Positions 55,059-64,000 of a stretch of DNA of 64,000 nucleotides are shown here, piece after piece. Below the pieces are notes generated by a model, which did no database searches, was not told where the DNA came from, and worked only from the letters and a program-made list of their open reading frames with translations. The position numbers were made by a program, and so were the translations under genes. The first letter of the stretch is position 1, and the number at the start of each line of letters is the position of its first letter. The DNA is from Cephalotrichum gorgonifer (lineage: Eukaryota > Ascomycota > Sordariomycetes > Microascales > Microascaceae): the NCBI GenBank assembly GCA_900312665.1, contig ONZQ02000005.1, positions 294,128 through 358,127 on the forward strand, read 5' to 3'.

Positions 55059-56513
55059 ATGGCAGACTCGGGAGCCGCTCACCCCAAAGCCATCCTTCGA
55101 GGCCACAAGTCGCAGGTCCACGTCGCAAGGTTCGTCCACAACAACGAGCGCCTTGTGACGGGCGATGCCGAGGGCTTCCTCGTCGTGTGGGACCTGACGA
55201 TTATGCGGCCCCGCGCCGTCTGGCGAGCCCACCAGAAGACTATCCTCGGCGTCGAGGAGTGGGGACCGGAGAGGCTTGTCACGTACGCGGTAATCCACGG
55301 GGGGTCCTCTTCTTTTTTTTGGGCTCTACCGATGTAGTTCATTTGATACGTATGGAACGCTAGCTGACTCTGCGGTCGGGTTCCGGGAGGAAATATAGTC
55401 ATGGGAGAGACAATGAGTTGATCGTTTGGAAGTTCACTGCGGGCGAGGAGGCCGGCTACAGTCAGGCGCTGCCACTCGACGGAGTGCCCGATACGCGGCC
55501 GAAGCCCTGGATCCAGCATATCCTTCCCGTCAACGCCATGAACTTTTGCGCCTTCGCCATGGCTCCGTGCCGTGCGGGTATATCCATCGCGGAAGCGAGC
55601 GAGGTGCTCATCTCGACCCCGAACGCGATTCACCTTGAAGGAGTAAGTCGGAACACGTTCTTGAGAGGAAACCTATATCCCGCCCCTGCATTATCTGCCA
55701 AAGCCTGACTCACACTTACACACACTCAAAAAGCTCGATATATACCACCTGCCCAGCCAAGCTAGGCTCCACACCCTCAAACCCGTACCGGGCGCCGGCA
55801 TGCCCATGGCCCTCTCCCTCTTCCACCGCGACGGGGGCCTGCACCTAATCGCGGCGTACGAGAACGGTGCCGCCGTGGTGCTGAGGGCGAACCTGGACGC
55901 CGGGGCATGGACCACGCTGTACAAGAACCAGTCCCACTCCCAGCCGATCCTCTCGTTCGACGTCTCGCCATGTCTAACCTACTTCGTCACGTCCGCCGCC
56001 TCCGCCGTCATCGCGAAGCATCCGATCCCCAGGGAGCCGGGCGAGGACGACGCCCCGGGGAAGGAGAAGCAGACTGCTACCGCCGCCTCCACGGAGGAGC
56101 ACGAAGCGGCCTCGACTCCGCTGAAGAGCGTGAATACGAAACATGCCGGCCAGCAGAGCCTCCGTATCCGCTCCGACGGGAGCATCTTCGCCACGGCGGG
56201 GTGGGACTCCAAGGTCCGGGTCTACTCCGCCAAGAGCCTGAAGGAGGTCGCCGTGTTGAAGTGGCACCAGTCCGGCTGCTTCTCCGTGGCCTTCGCCGAT
56301 GTGGGCTCGCGCCAGCCCAGCACGACCCCGACAAAGAGTGGAGAAGAGACGACAGAGCCTCCGAACAGCGGGAGTAGCTCTGTTGTCAGGACCCAGGCTG
56401 GTGCCCCGGCTTATTTCAATGTGAAGGATCGGCGGATTCAGCAGGCTAGGGAGGCACACTGGATCGCTGCAGGATCCAAAGACGGGAAGGTTAGTCTTTG
56501 GGATATTTACTGA
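55059..56513 (+). CDS. ASA1: ASTRA-associated protein 1, WD repeats
   Basis: Exons 55059-55282, 55399-55642 and 55734-56513 give 415 residues (GTACGC ... TATAG; GTAAGT ... AAAAG). The first junction restores [17 protein letters not shown] and the second gives [18 protein letters not shown] units begin [36 protein letters not shown]. The C-terminal blade has the family's diagnostic segments: [20 protein letters not shown], then [19 protein letters not shown], then [20 protein letters not shown] ending [12 protein letters not shown]1 belongs to the ASTRA/TTT-like assembly linked to PIKK stability and chromatin. An Ala/Thr/Glu insert at about 265-300 is fungal low complexity. The donor is inside an ACGTACGCGGTAATC stretch, so a second, less suitable GT lies 9 bp on. 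Confidence 0.92.
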
Positions 56514-56651
56514 GCCTGCTCAAAACGAAAATAATAGCTCCCGGAGGCTTGTCAATTTTACGTACAGTCCGACACCCCGTACCCGCCAATTTGCCGGAAC
56601 CGCCATGACCTCGTTAATCATATGCGCCACAACGACGAACCAGCCTCTTCC

Positions 56652-58694
56652 TCACGCCTGGTTAATCCTCTGCGCAAACACCCTAAGCCCCCCCTTTGGT
56701 CTCAAGACAACGCTCGGGTTCACAAGCGGCACCTCTCCCTCCCTCTCCACCGCATAGAACCGGAACTTCCTCACAAACGCAATCATCATCACCTTGAACT
56801 CCAGCCTCGTGTACACCTGCCCGGGGCAGCCCCTGGGCCCCATGAGGAACGCCGCGAATGCGTGCGGCTTCGCGGCTTCGCCCTGCAGGGAGTCCCACCT
56901 GTCCGGGTCGAACTCGGCGGCCCGGGGGCCCCATATGAGGGGGTTGAGGTGGGTCGCGCAGGGCATGAGCATCAGGGACGTGCCCTTTGGTATCACTGTC
57001 CCGCATATCTCGATGTCCCGGGCGGCTTCGCGCGTGGCAAAGGTCGCTGTTTGTTTCTTGGTGTCAGTTTTTATTGTTTGTTCGTATGGTACTCGGGGGG
57101 CTGCTTACCTGCACTTCGGACTCGAAGGACTTCGCGGTAGATGTTATCGAGGAGTTTCATGTTCTCGATCGCGGCGTACTCCATGTTCTGCGCGCCACCT
57201 GCCGCCTCGAGGGCCTCCTCCCGCAGGCGATCTTGGATATCGGGGTAGAGGGCCAGGTAGTGGACCGCCCAGGCGATGGTGTTAGAAGTTGTCTCGTGCC
57301 CTGCGGCCATGAATGTCAGGACCTAAAACACCTCGGTTAGCTCCAAAACTGCAGTCGTACATATGCTTCTCACCACTTACATGTCCAATCATGTCCTCCT
57401 CACCCCACTCCAGCCCCATGGCCTTGGACTCTTGCACCATCCTCGTCAATATATCCTTCCTCTCCCCACCGTCCCCAGCCTGGCTCCGCCCCTTCTCGGA
57501 CGCCTCGTCCGCGACGCGCAGCCGGATGATCTCTCGCAGGAGCGCGTGCAGCTGCGCGATGGCGCGGTTGAACCGCCTGTTCTCGCCCACGGAGAGCCAC
57601 CGGATGGGCACGACGGCGTTGACGGCGGAGAGGACGAGGCCCCATGTCGAGGGGTCGAAGACGGTCTGGTAGATCTGGTGGAAGGGGGTCGCGGCGTCGA
57701 GGGTCGCGAGGGGTACGCCGAGGACGGTCGTGGCGATTACGTCGAGGGTTATACGAGAGAGGGGCGGGATGACTTTGGGGTTTTTATGTTAAAATGGGTT
57801 GGCTAGGGGTGCGTCTCATGGATGGGCGGCGGAAGACGGGGGTGGACGTACGGTTTATGATGCCCTGAGTGTAGTCTATCGAAGTGTCGAATTGCATACA
57901 CACCTCCGTGGCCTTTTCTTCCATCAGGGGGATGAGCTTCTTCAGATGCGTGAGCGCAAAGGCGCCTAATTAATCATCCCATCAGTATGTTTTCAAGGCT
58001 CCCCTCCCGGCCTCCTACCAACGAAACTATGCGAAAGGAAACAAATAGGGGGGCTACCTACCACTCAAAACCTTCCGGTGCAGCTTGTGCTCATCTCCAT
58101 CCATGAACACCAGTCCCCTCCCCACGATGGGGAATATGAGGCGGTAGTACCACGCGGGCTTCGTGAAGGCGTAGCAGTTCGCCTGCAGGATCTGCCGGTG
58201 GGCCTCGGGGCTCACGACCAGGACGGCGTCGGAGTTGAGGAAGGAGAAGTAGCGGATCATGTCGGCGCCGGGCCATTTGCGGACCCAGGACGTGTAGGGC
58301 TCCGTGGGCGAGCCGGAGGTGAATTGGCGGAGGGTTTGGCCGAGGAGGAAGTGGTGGTCCTGTGGGGACGTGTCAGCGGTGGTGTCCTTGTCTTTGGTTT
58401 GGTATTGGAGCAGGGGGGTGATGTTGGCAGTCAGTGATAGGGGAGCCGAGGGGAGGATGAGGGAGTAGGGGTGGATACCTTTGGGCCTGGGAGAGAACGG
58501 AGGGGACTGAGGAAGTAGGGGTAGATGAAGAGGCGGTAGGTCTTGACGATAACGTATTGGATCAAGAATAGGAATAGGAAGACGCCCGTGGGCTCAAGTG
58601 TAGGGAAAGAGGGGCCCGGGGCGAAGAACTCCCCCATACGTGCCCAGACGAGCCTCCCCAGGAGAGAACTAGTAGTGCAGACGATGATATCCAT
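56652..58694 (-). CDS. Cytochrome P450 monooxygenase (6 exons)
   Basis: Exons 58694-58479, 58359-58062, 57965-57852, 57772-57381, 57322-57109 and 57046-56652 give 542 residues. An N-terminal membrane anchor (GVFLFLFLIQYVIVKTYRLF, about 37-56) and the proline hinge SLPGPK mark a microsomal class II enzyme. Key motifs: I-helix AGHETTSN (about 347-354), K-helix EVLR (404-407), FDPDRW, and heme loop FLMGPRGCPGQ with the iron-ligating Cys at about 485. In the consensus heme loop the first Gly-x-Arg is intact, but the residue following Cys is Pro. Substrate unknown; no terpene, PKS or NRPS gene is nearby. It converges on ASA1, 138 bp from its stop. Confidence 0.93.
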
Positions 58695-61600
58695 GATTGA
58701 AGGGGCTAGCTATGCCAAAACAATTCCTCGAAGACAAAACCATAAAGCACAAGGTATATCGTCTCATCTCTCATGGACACAGCATGGGGGGCCAGCAACA
58801 CCTTTATCTGTATCTGCCCCGTTGCTCCTCCTCCCCTTCCGATTCCTGAACCTGGGTCTGATCTCGCAGATCAGGCTAAATTGCATAAGTGCCCTCATCA
58901 TCCATATCGGGAACCCGAGAGTCGTCGGGCAACTTCCTTCGCGTCAATACTACCCCTTGCTTTCACCCGCGCATCCGGTACACCTCACCAACTACGAGGG
59001 TGTGAGAGGAGAGCCATGGCGAAAGGTAGGACGTCATATTTCATATTTTCGTCTTTTCACCCCACTCCCATCCGGCCCGTCGGCGCCTGCCCACCGTTCA
59101 TCGCAGTACGGTAGTTCAAGGCTCAGCTTGGCCGGGGACGCAGAGTGAGAATCGAAACTCTCACTGGACGAGGGACACGGGTTCTTCTACTCCGTATACC
59201 CGGACGAGATCACGGGGGGGATAACGGGACGCATTTCCGCTTCTGGACGATCATACTGACCGACACCTGCAGGGCTTGTTCGGTCAACTCAGGGTGGTAT
59301 TAGGGGGTTACATGCAGTATGCAGTACTCTGCTAGGTGAGGCGGGAGAGACTTCGACGAGGGTATCGTCTCGGGGGGATCTCGGGGAGATGGGACTTGGG
59401 AACTTTCTATGCTTGGGGAGAGTGGGTGGACCGGGACGCGTGTACGCCTCGTGGGGTTGGGAGCGAGTTTGGGAGAAAAAGGGGGGGGTGGGGGGTGGTA
59501 GTCCGTTGGGTACGGGAGCTCAATGTGAATGGGGCTTCCATCCGTGGATGCTGACTGATTTCGAGGCATTCGGCTCTACATAGGTCACTATGGCTGCGGA
59601 AGGCGGGAAGGGAAGAGCGGAGGTAAATCGGGAGAGACAGAGGAGGAGAATGTCCCCGATGGCGACCAATGGGACCCTCTAGTCCACCCTTCGAGGGAAG
59701 CTGAAAGGAACGGTTCTTTGTTCGCTAGTCATCCATCATGAGAGGTCCCAAGATACGCTATATCGGGTTGATTGGATGGTATCAACCAAAACCCCGGGCC
59801 GGGTGGATCGGTCGCATCTAGACTACAGGGATGTCCTTCCGTACGGCCTGTGGACTGGCCGGTGACATGGAACTGGTGTCGACGGATCGATCAGATGGGA
59901 AATATGATCGCCCCGATGATCCTCCACGCTAGCTAGGATGCTTAAGATGAGTGTTTTCCAACCTGACTTAATATGGTTAGCGGAGGTGGCCTGTCGGAGG
60001 GACGGAAGTGGTAATCTGAATGCCCCGTCTTTCCGTGCATGAACTGCCCACTTCCTTGTTCTCTCGACCCCCGAAACGAATTCCAAATGGCATTCTAGAT
60101 AACTACGCGCACGCGCCCAATCCCACTGCTATCTCCAGATAGAGTAGTACGCTGGTTGTCCCGACTGGAACGCGTTTACCCATATGTCTCCTACATAAAC
60201 TACGAAAACGAGCCACCGTAGCGATAGACTGACTACCTGCTAGGCGAGAATCATCAGCCGGAGGGCTGAAGTCTCGAAGAAGATCCCGGAATAAGGTGGG
60301 AACTGAAACTGGGAAGCGGCGTGAGTCTACACCGGGGATGGATATGGGCTCACCGTGTAAGTCGTGAGTTGTGAGCTGAGACTGTGGGGAAACCTGGCCG
60401 GGGGCAGGAGAGCGAGAAAGTCTAACCTTCCCCGCCCAACAACCCACCCCAGCCTAGCCTGCCATCTCAACCCTTGGACCATGTCACGGCTGCAGATAGG
60501 GTGACATCCCGATCGGCGCGACGCCTGTTCTCGGCCCTAGTCAGCGTCATATCCCGATTCAGCCACTGCCTATCCTGTCTTACCCCCTCTTTGTGAACCG
60601 CCACCACTTTGGTTTTCGTTGGACGCTATCAAACCTGTGTCATCAAGGATGTCGCGGCTTTTTCTTTTTCATGTACAAGATTAGACAAAGTGCGCTCGAT
60701 GTAGTGCAAAGATGGGCCTCAAAGTTTGCAGCTCACCAGCTGTGAGCTCTTGTGATGTCGGTTGGCGAGGGGTGAGGGATGAGTTTGCTCGGAATCAGAT
60801 CCCTAGGGGGCGAGACAAGGGTCACAGGTGGGGAGGGCGAATGAGGCTTTTCCAGTTACGCGACTTTCGCATACACTGAGCACGGATACTGACGGTTATG
60901 GGCACTGGGGATGGGGGTAGAAATCTCGGGGCTGGGAAGTATAGTCACTTCCAACAGTATACTTGTATACTTACATGGGACGACAAGGGTCTTCCTTCCC
61001 ACCCGAAGCTCACGAACACCCAGGGCGAAGAGTGAGGCAGCCAAACGGAACTCTTCTTCCTCCTTCCATCCATCCACGTCCACCGCCACCCACCTCAAGG
61101 ACCATAATTAGCCCTTCTTCTTCTGGGCGTCCTCCCATTTTGCCCCCTTTCCACTGCTCCAAAACCGGCTTCAGGTGAGAGCCGCCCCTAACTAAACTAC
61201 GCCACACCGGTGGGAGGGAGGCCAGCACAGGTATTAGTAGCTAGTCCTGGCTCACCTATAGAGCTAAGCTCTCCTCGGATCTTGCCACTCTGGAATCGCG
61301 ATCCGTCTGCCGTCACATGGCAAAAATTTCCGTCCACGGTTCCGTCCCCACCTCCCTAACACACACCGTTCGGTCGGGAGACTGAATGACGCAAGGCAGA
61401 GAACTTGCTTCTTGGGTTCCAGCTCAGCTGCGTCGTGGCGCTCGCTCCCCCAGTTCTCGGTATGTTGGCAAAGTAGCCCCGGTATTTCCGGCCTTAAACC
61501 CCTTGTGGCATCACGCGGCCGGAGATCTTGCCCTTTTCTTCGGCCCGAGTGGTGTGGGGTGCACCCCGGTCCGATCTACGGGCTGCGTAAGCACGCAAAC

Positions 61601-61870
61601 ATAGGTCATGTTTGTGCAGGGGGGGGGAAGGGAGACGTTTATGGCATCTGGCGACGAAGCTATAATACTTACTGCCAGCTTCTCTAATATTGTTGTATAT
61701 TACAGACGCACTGCAACTGAGTTATCAAGCAAACAATGTCGGTCTAACAGATCTATTCCCAGCCAGTCATACTCCGATTTTAAACAATACCCTCCAACCA
61801 ATAAGAATTATTATGAAAGAAAAGGAAGAGAAAAAAGAAAGAGAGAAAACCCCAACACCCAGGCGCTAAA
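58695..61870. other. Gene-free region, 3.2 kb
   Basis: Upstream of the P450 and downstream of phospholipase D. No supported gene; frames are short, overlapping and without domain signals. Contains short G runs (59,475 and 61,620) only. Confidence 0.45.
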
Positions 61871-64000
61871 CTAAGTGAAGACGCTCTCCGTAAACTGGTT
61901 CACCTGCACCCCCTTCTCCGCCATCTCCCCGTCCTCGAGGAACCTCAGCGACATCCACACGAGGTGGCCCCTCACCGTCCCCAGCTTCTCGCGGATGTCC
62001 TCCGGCGGGATGAACTGGTCGAAGACGTGGCCCGGCTTGACCCCCCTCGGCGGCATGAACCTGTCGTAGTCCTCGAACGTCCTGACGTGGTCGTCCGGGT
62101 CCGCGTGGAACAGGTGCCTGAAGACGCCCGTGTTGGTCGTCGCCCGCCCCGTCCACGCCTCCCACAGCTCCTCGCCCAGCGCGTCCTCGACGAACGCGTA
62201 GCTCTCGTCCCCCTCGCCGGCGTCGTTGGGCGAGTCGTCGCCCGGCGGCTGCGCGTTCGGGTCGCCCTCGGCGTCCGGGTTCTGCGCCGGCAGCAGCCCC
62301 AGGTGCTCCCGCCACAGGTACCTCCTCAGCGTCGTGGCGTGCCACCCGGCCCGGAACGGCTTCCCGTCCATGGTGCTGTCCACGAGGCGCGTGTCCTCAA
62401 TGACGATGCTGATCTCGCTGTCGTGGCTCCCCATCTGGCTCCTGTCGTTGAGGTTGCTCGATCCGCAGATGACCACTCGGTCGTCGGCTATGAGCAGCTT
62501 CGAGTGGATGTACAGCTCCTCCTGTATCCAATTATTCACCTCCTCGCCCTCCCTGCCCTCTTCCCACGCCTCACCGGCCAGCCCGTCCCCGTCCTTCCCG
62601 CTCGCCATGGCGTGGTGCGCCACCGTCGCCGAGACCTTCCCCGGATCCTTCTCAAGCTTTCTCAGCTCCATCTCGAAGCGCTCCTTGTTCGCCATCGCCT
62701 GCCTCCCCTCCTCGTCCGCCTCGTGCTCATGCTTCTTCGTCGCCACCCGCTGGTGGTGCGACTCCCGCGTAGGCGAGCCGTGCCGCCAGGGCTTGGTGCT
62801 GTCCTTTCCCTCGCCGTGCTGGTGGAGGGCCGACGGCATGAGCTCCTCCGCCGCCCCGCGCTGCACTTCAGTGTACTTCAGTCCCGTGGATCTCTCCGCC
62901 TCCTCGACGGCCTTCGTCCTGGCGATGCGATCGTAAGAGCGGAGGTTGAAGAAGAAGAGGTACTTCTCAGGGTCGACGCCGGCGGCCCGGATCTTTCCAA
63001 AGATCGACTCCTCACCCCGGCATATCGACTTGTACTGGTAGTCCATTATTGCTCGCGTGCCTGCCGCTGCATCACTGCGCAAGTCGCCTGCGAATCCCGG
63101 TATCGCGGGGATCAAGACGATGATGCGGAACTTGCGCCCTTCCTTGGCTGCGCGGAGGACGGCGTCGACCATGGCGGCGCCAATCGTGTTGTGGACTGGG
63201 CTCTGTTTGTCGCCCGTCGCGGTGATGAAGAACTGGTTCTCGATGTAGACGAAATGCTCCGCCTTGCGGATGGTGTCCGCGTACGCGTTCTGGATGGAGT
63301 GGTCCGTTAGGATCCCGCTCGACCAGTCCGCGCTGGACCGCACGATCTGCGCGCGCACGGTGCCCCTCCCCTGGAGGTTCTTAGACTCTAGCGGTGTGAC
63401 CGGGTGCAGGACGTAGTCGCCGACGGGGTGCTTCGGCCTCTGCACGCCGACCAGGTCCTCGTCCTCGTTCTCACGCCCGCGGAGCATGAGCCAGTCGTAC
63501 CGGACGTCCCGCTTGTACTTATCCCGCTTTATAAAGTTCCACCTGAGGACGAAGTGCTCCGCGATGTCGTACACGCAGGGACCGATGAGACCCATCGAAA
63601 CGTCGTGCCAAGGCATCCGCCCGTCCTCGGCCTTGTTGAGCTCGTTCTGGCGCCAGTCGTCGACGCCGGCGAAATCTTTTATCCTGTTGTTGTTCATGTC
63701 CTGGCCCGGGAAGATGTTATCCTCGGCGCCCGTGGGATGGAGGTCGGCGAGGGGGTGCTGGTGCATGTCCCAGCGGCCGAAGCAGAGGTCGAGCCCGCCG
63801 ATGAAGGCCACATTGTAGTCGACGACTATGAACTTCTCGTGATGGGCCCAGTAGAAGGTCATATCGGCAGCGTTCTCGAAGACGTTGTGGTCGGGGTGCC
63901 TCATGACTCGTATGTTGCCATGGCCGGGCGTCCCCTTGGGACAGAGGTTCGTGAGCGCATGCTTGGTGTGGCGGGAGTTGCAGGTAAGTGCGGCCTCGAC
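61871..64000 (-). CDS. Phospholipase D, PldA-type, 5' end outside window
   Basis: The frame is open from 64000 to the stop at 61871, so 709 residues of the C-terminal part are present and the N-terminus is missing. Both HKD motifs are intact: HEKFIVVD at about residues 54-61 of the fragment and HSKLLIADD near 62490-62513, with the GSSNLNDRS tail after the second. Between them are FGRWDMHQHPL and WHDVSMGLIGPCVYDIAEHFVLRWN, conserved in eukaryotic PLDs. This class hydrolyses phosphatidylcholine to phosphatidate plus choline. Size and the lack of any long C-terminal domain suggest the shorter PldA group, but the missing N-terminus (where PX/PH domains would be) prevents a firm call. A 448-codon + strand frame lying antisense is a GC-bias shadow. 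Confidence 0.92.
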   Translation of the reverse strand, partial: VEAALTCNSRHTKHALTNLCPKGTPGHGNIRVMRHPDHNVFENAADMTFYWAHHEKFIVVDYNVAFIGGLDLCFGRWDMHQHPLADLHPTGAEDNIFPGQDMNNNRIKDFAGVDDWRQNELNKAEDGRMPWHDVSMGLIGPCVYDIAEHFVLRWNFIKRDKYKRDVRYDWLMLRGRENEDEDLVGVQRPKHPVGDYVLHPVTPLESKNLQGRGTVRAQIVRSSADWSSGILTDHSIQNAYADTIRKAEHFVYIENQFFITATGDKQSPVHNTIGAAMVDAVLRAAKEGRKFRIIVLIPAIPGFAGDLRSDAAAGTRAIMDYQYKSICRGEESIFGKIRAAGVDPEKYLFFFNLRSYDRIARTKAVEEAERSTGLKYTEVQRGAAEELMPSALHQHGEGKDSTKPWRHGSPTRESHHQRVATKKHEHEADEEGRQAMANKERFEMELRKLEKDPGKVSATVAHHAMASGKDGDGLAGEAWEEGREGEEVNNWIQEELYIHSKLLIADDRVVICGSSNLNDRSQMGSHDSEISIVIEDTRLVDSTMDGKPFRAGWHATTLRRYLWREHLGLLPAQNPDAEGDPNAQPPGDDSPNDAGEGDESYAFVEDALGEELWEAWTGRATTNTGVFRHLFHADPDDHVRTFEDYDRFMPPRGVKPGHVFDQFIPPEDIREKLGTVRGHLVWMSLRFLEDGEMAEKGVQVNQFTESVFT

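Noticed and set aside
56652..61870. Secondary-metabolite gene cluster around the P450
   Set aside because: No PKS, NRPS, terpene synthase or prenyltransferase gene is present in the window, and the neighbours (ASA1, PLD) are housekeeping genes.
61964..63310. A 448-codon open frame on the + strand
   Set aside because: It lies wholly antisense to phospholipase D, is rich in Arg/Pro/Val and has no domain. It is produced by the strong GC bias at third positions of the real gene.

Overview
This window looks like nuclear DNA of a filamentous ascomycete (Pezizomycotina, most likely a Sordariomycete). The coding sequence is GC-rich. Genes are interrupted by short introns (mostly 58-180 bp) with GTAAGT/GTGAGT/GTACGT-type donors and pyrimidine-CAG or TAG acceptors. 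Recognised products are typical of this group: NOP9, AIM24, a Crh-type GH16, ASA1, a LITAF-domain protein, a 2EXR protein, a Zn2Cys6 regulator and a short PldA-type phospholipase D. Species cannot be set from the sequence. All intron boundaries were joined by eye and checked for reading frame; none has transcript support here.

Layout. 0.9-9 kb: AMMECR1-domain protein (+), converging on NOP9 (-); a small membrane protein (+); a basic, possibly zinc-binding nuclear protein (+); and an MFS monocarboxylate-type transporter (-). 10-12.5 kb: no gene, but a three-copy degenerate GC-rich repeat. 12.5-20.6 kb: AIM24 (-) divergent from a kinesin-10-like motor (+), a PAP2 lipid phosphatase (+) and a GPI-anchored Crh-type wall transglycosylase (-). 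20.6-30.9 kb: gene-poor, containing one four-exon secreted Cys-rich protein (25.1-26.6 kb), a hairpin and a tRNA-like relic. 30.9-35 kb: DUF1308 protein (+), 2EXR protein (-), an orphan open frame (-) and a LITAF-domain protein (-). 37-42 kb: a secreted protein with a five-residue tandem repeat (+), a glutathione S-transferase (-) and two small coiled-coil orphans (+). 42.7-50 kb: TTC1-like TPR co-chaperone (-), HAD phosphatase (+), large Zn2Cys6 regulator (-). 50-55 kb: no convincing gene. 55-58.7 kb: ASA1 (+) converging on a six-exon cytochrome P450 (-). 61.9-64 kb: phospholipase D (-), running off the window.

The genes do not form one pathway. Most are housekeeping: ribosome biogenesis (NOP9), mitochondria (AIM24), chromosome motor (kinesin-10), PIKK/ASTRA assembly (ASA1), chaperone adaptor (TTC1-like), lipid signalling (PAP2, PLD). 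Accessory material sits beside the gene-poor stretches: the Cys-rich secreted protein, the repeat-bearing secreted protein, the 2EXR protein and the P450. I see no transposase, intact retroelement, CRISPR, biosynthetic backbone gene or clear new multi-gene system. The best leads are the Cys-rich secreted protein, the minisatellite-bearing wall protein, the paired coiled-coil orphans and the 10.8-kb repeat.
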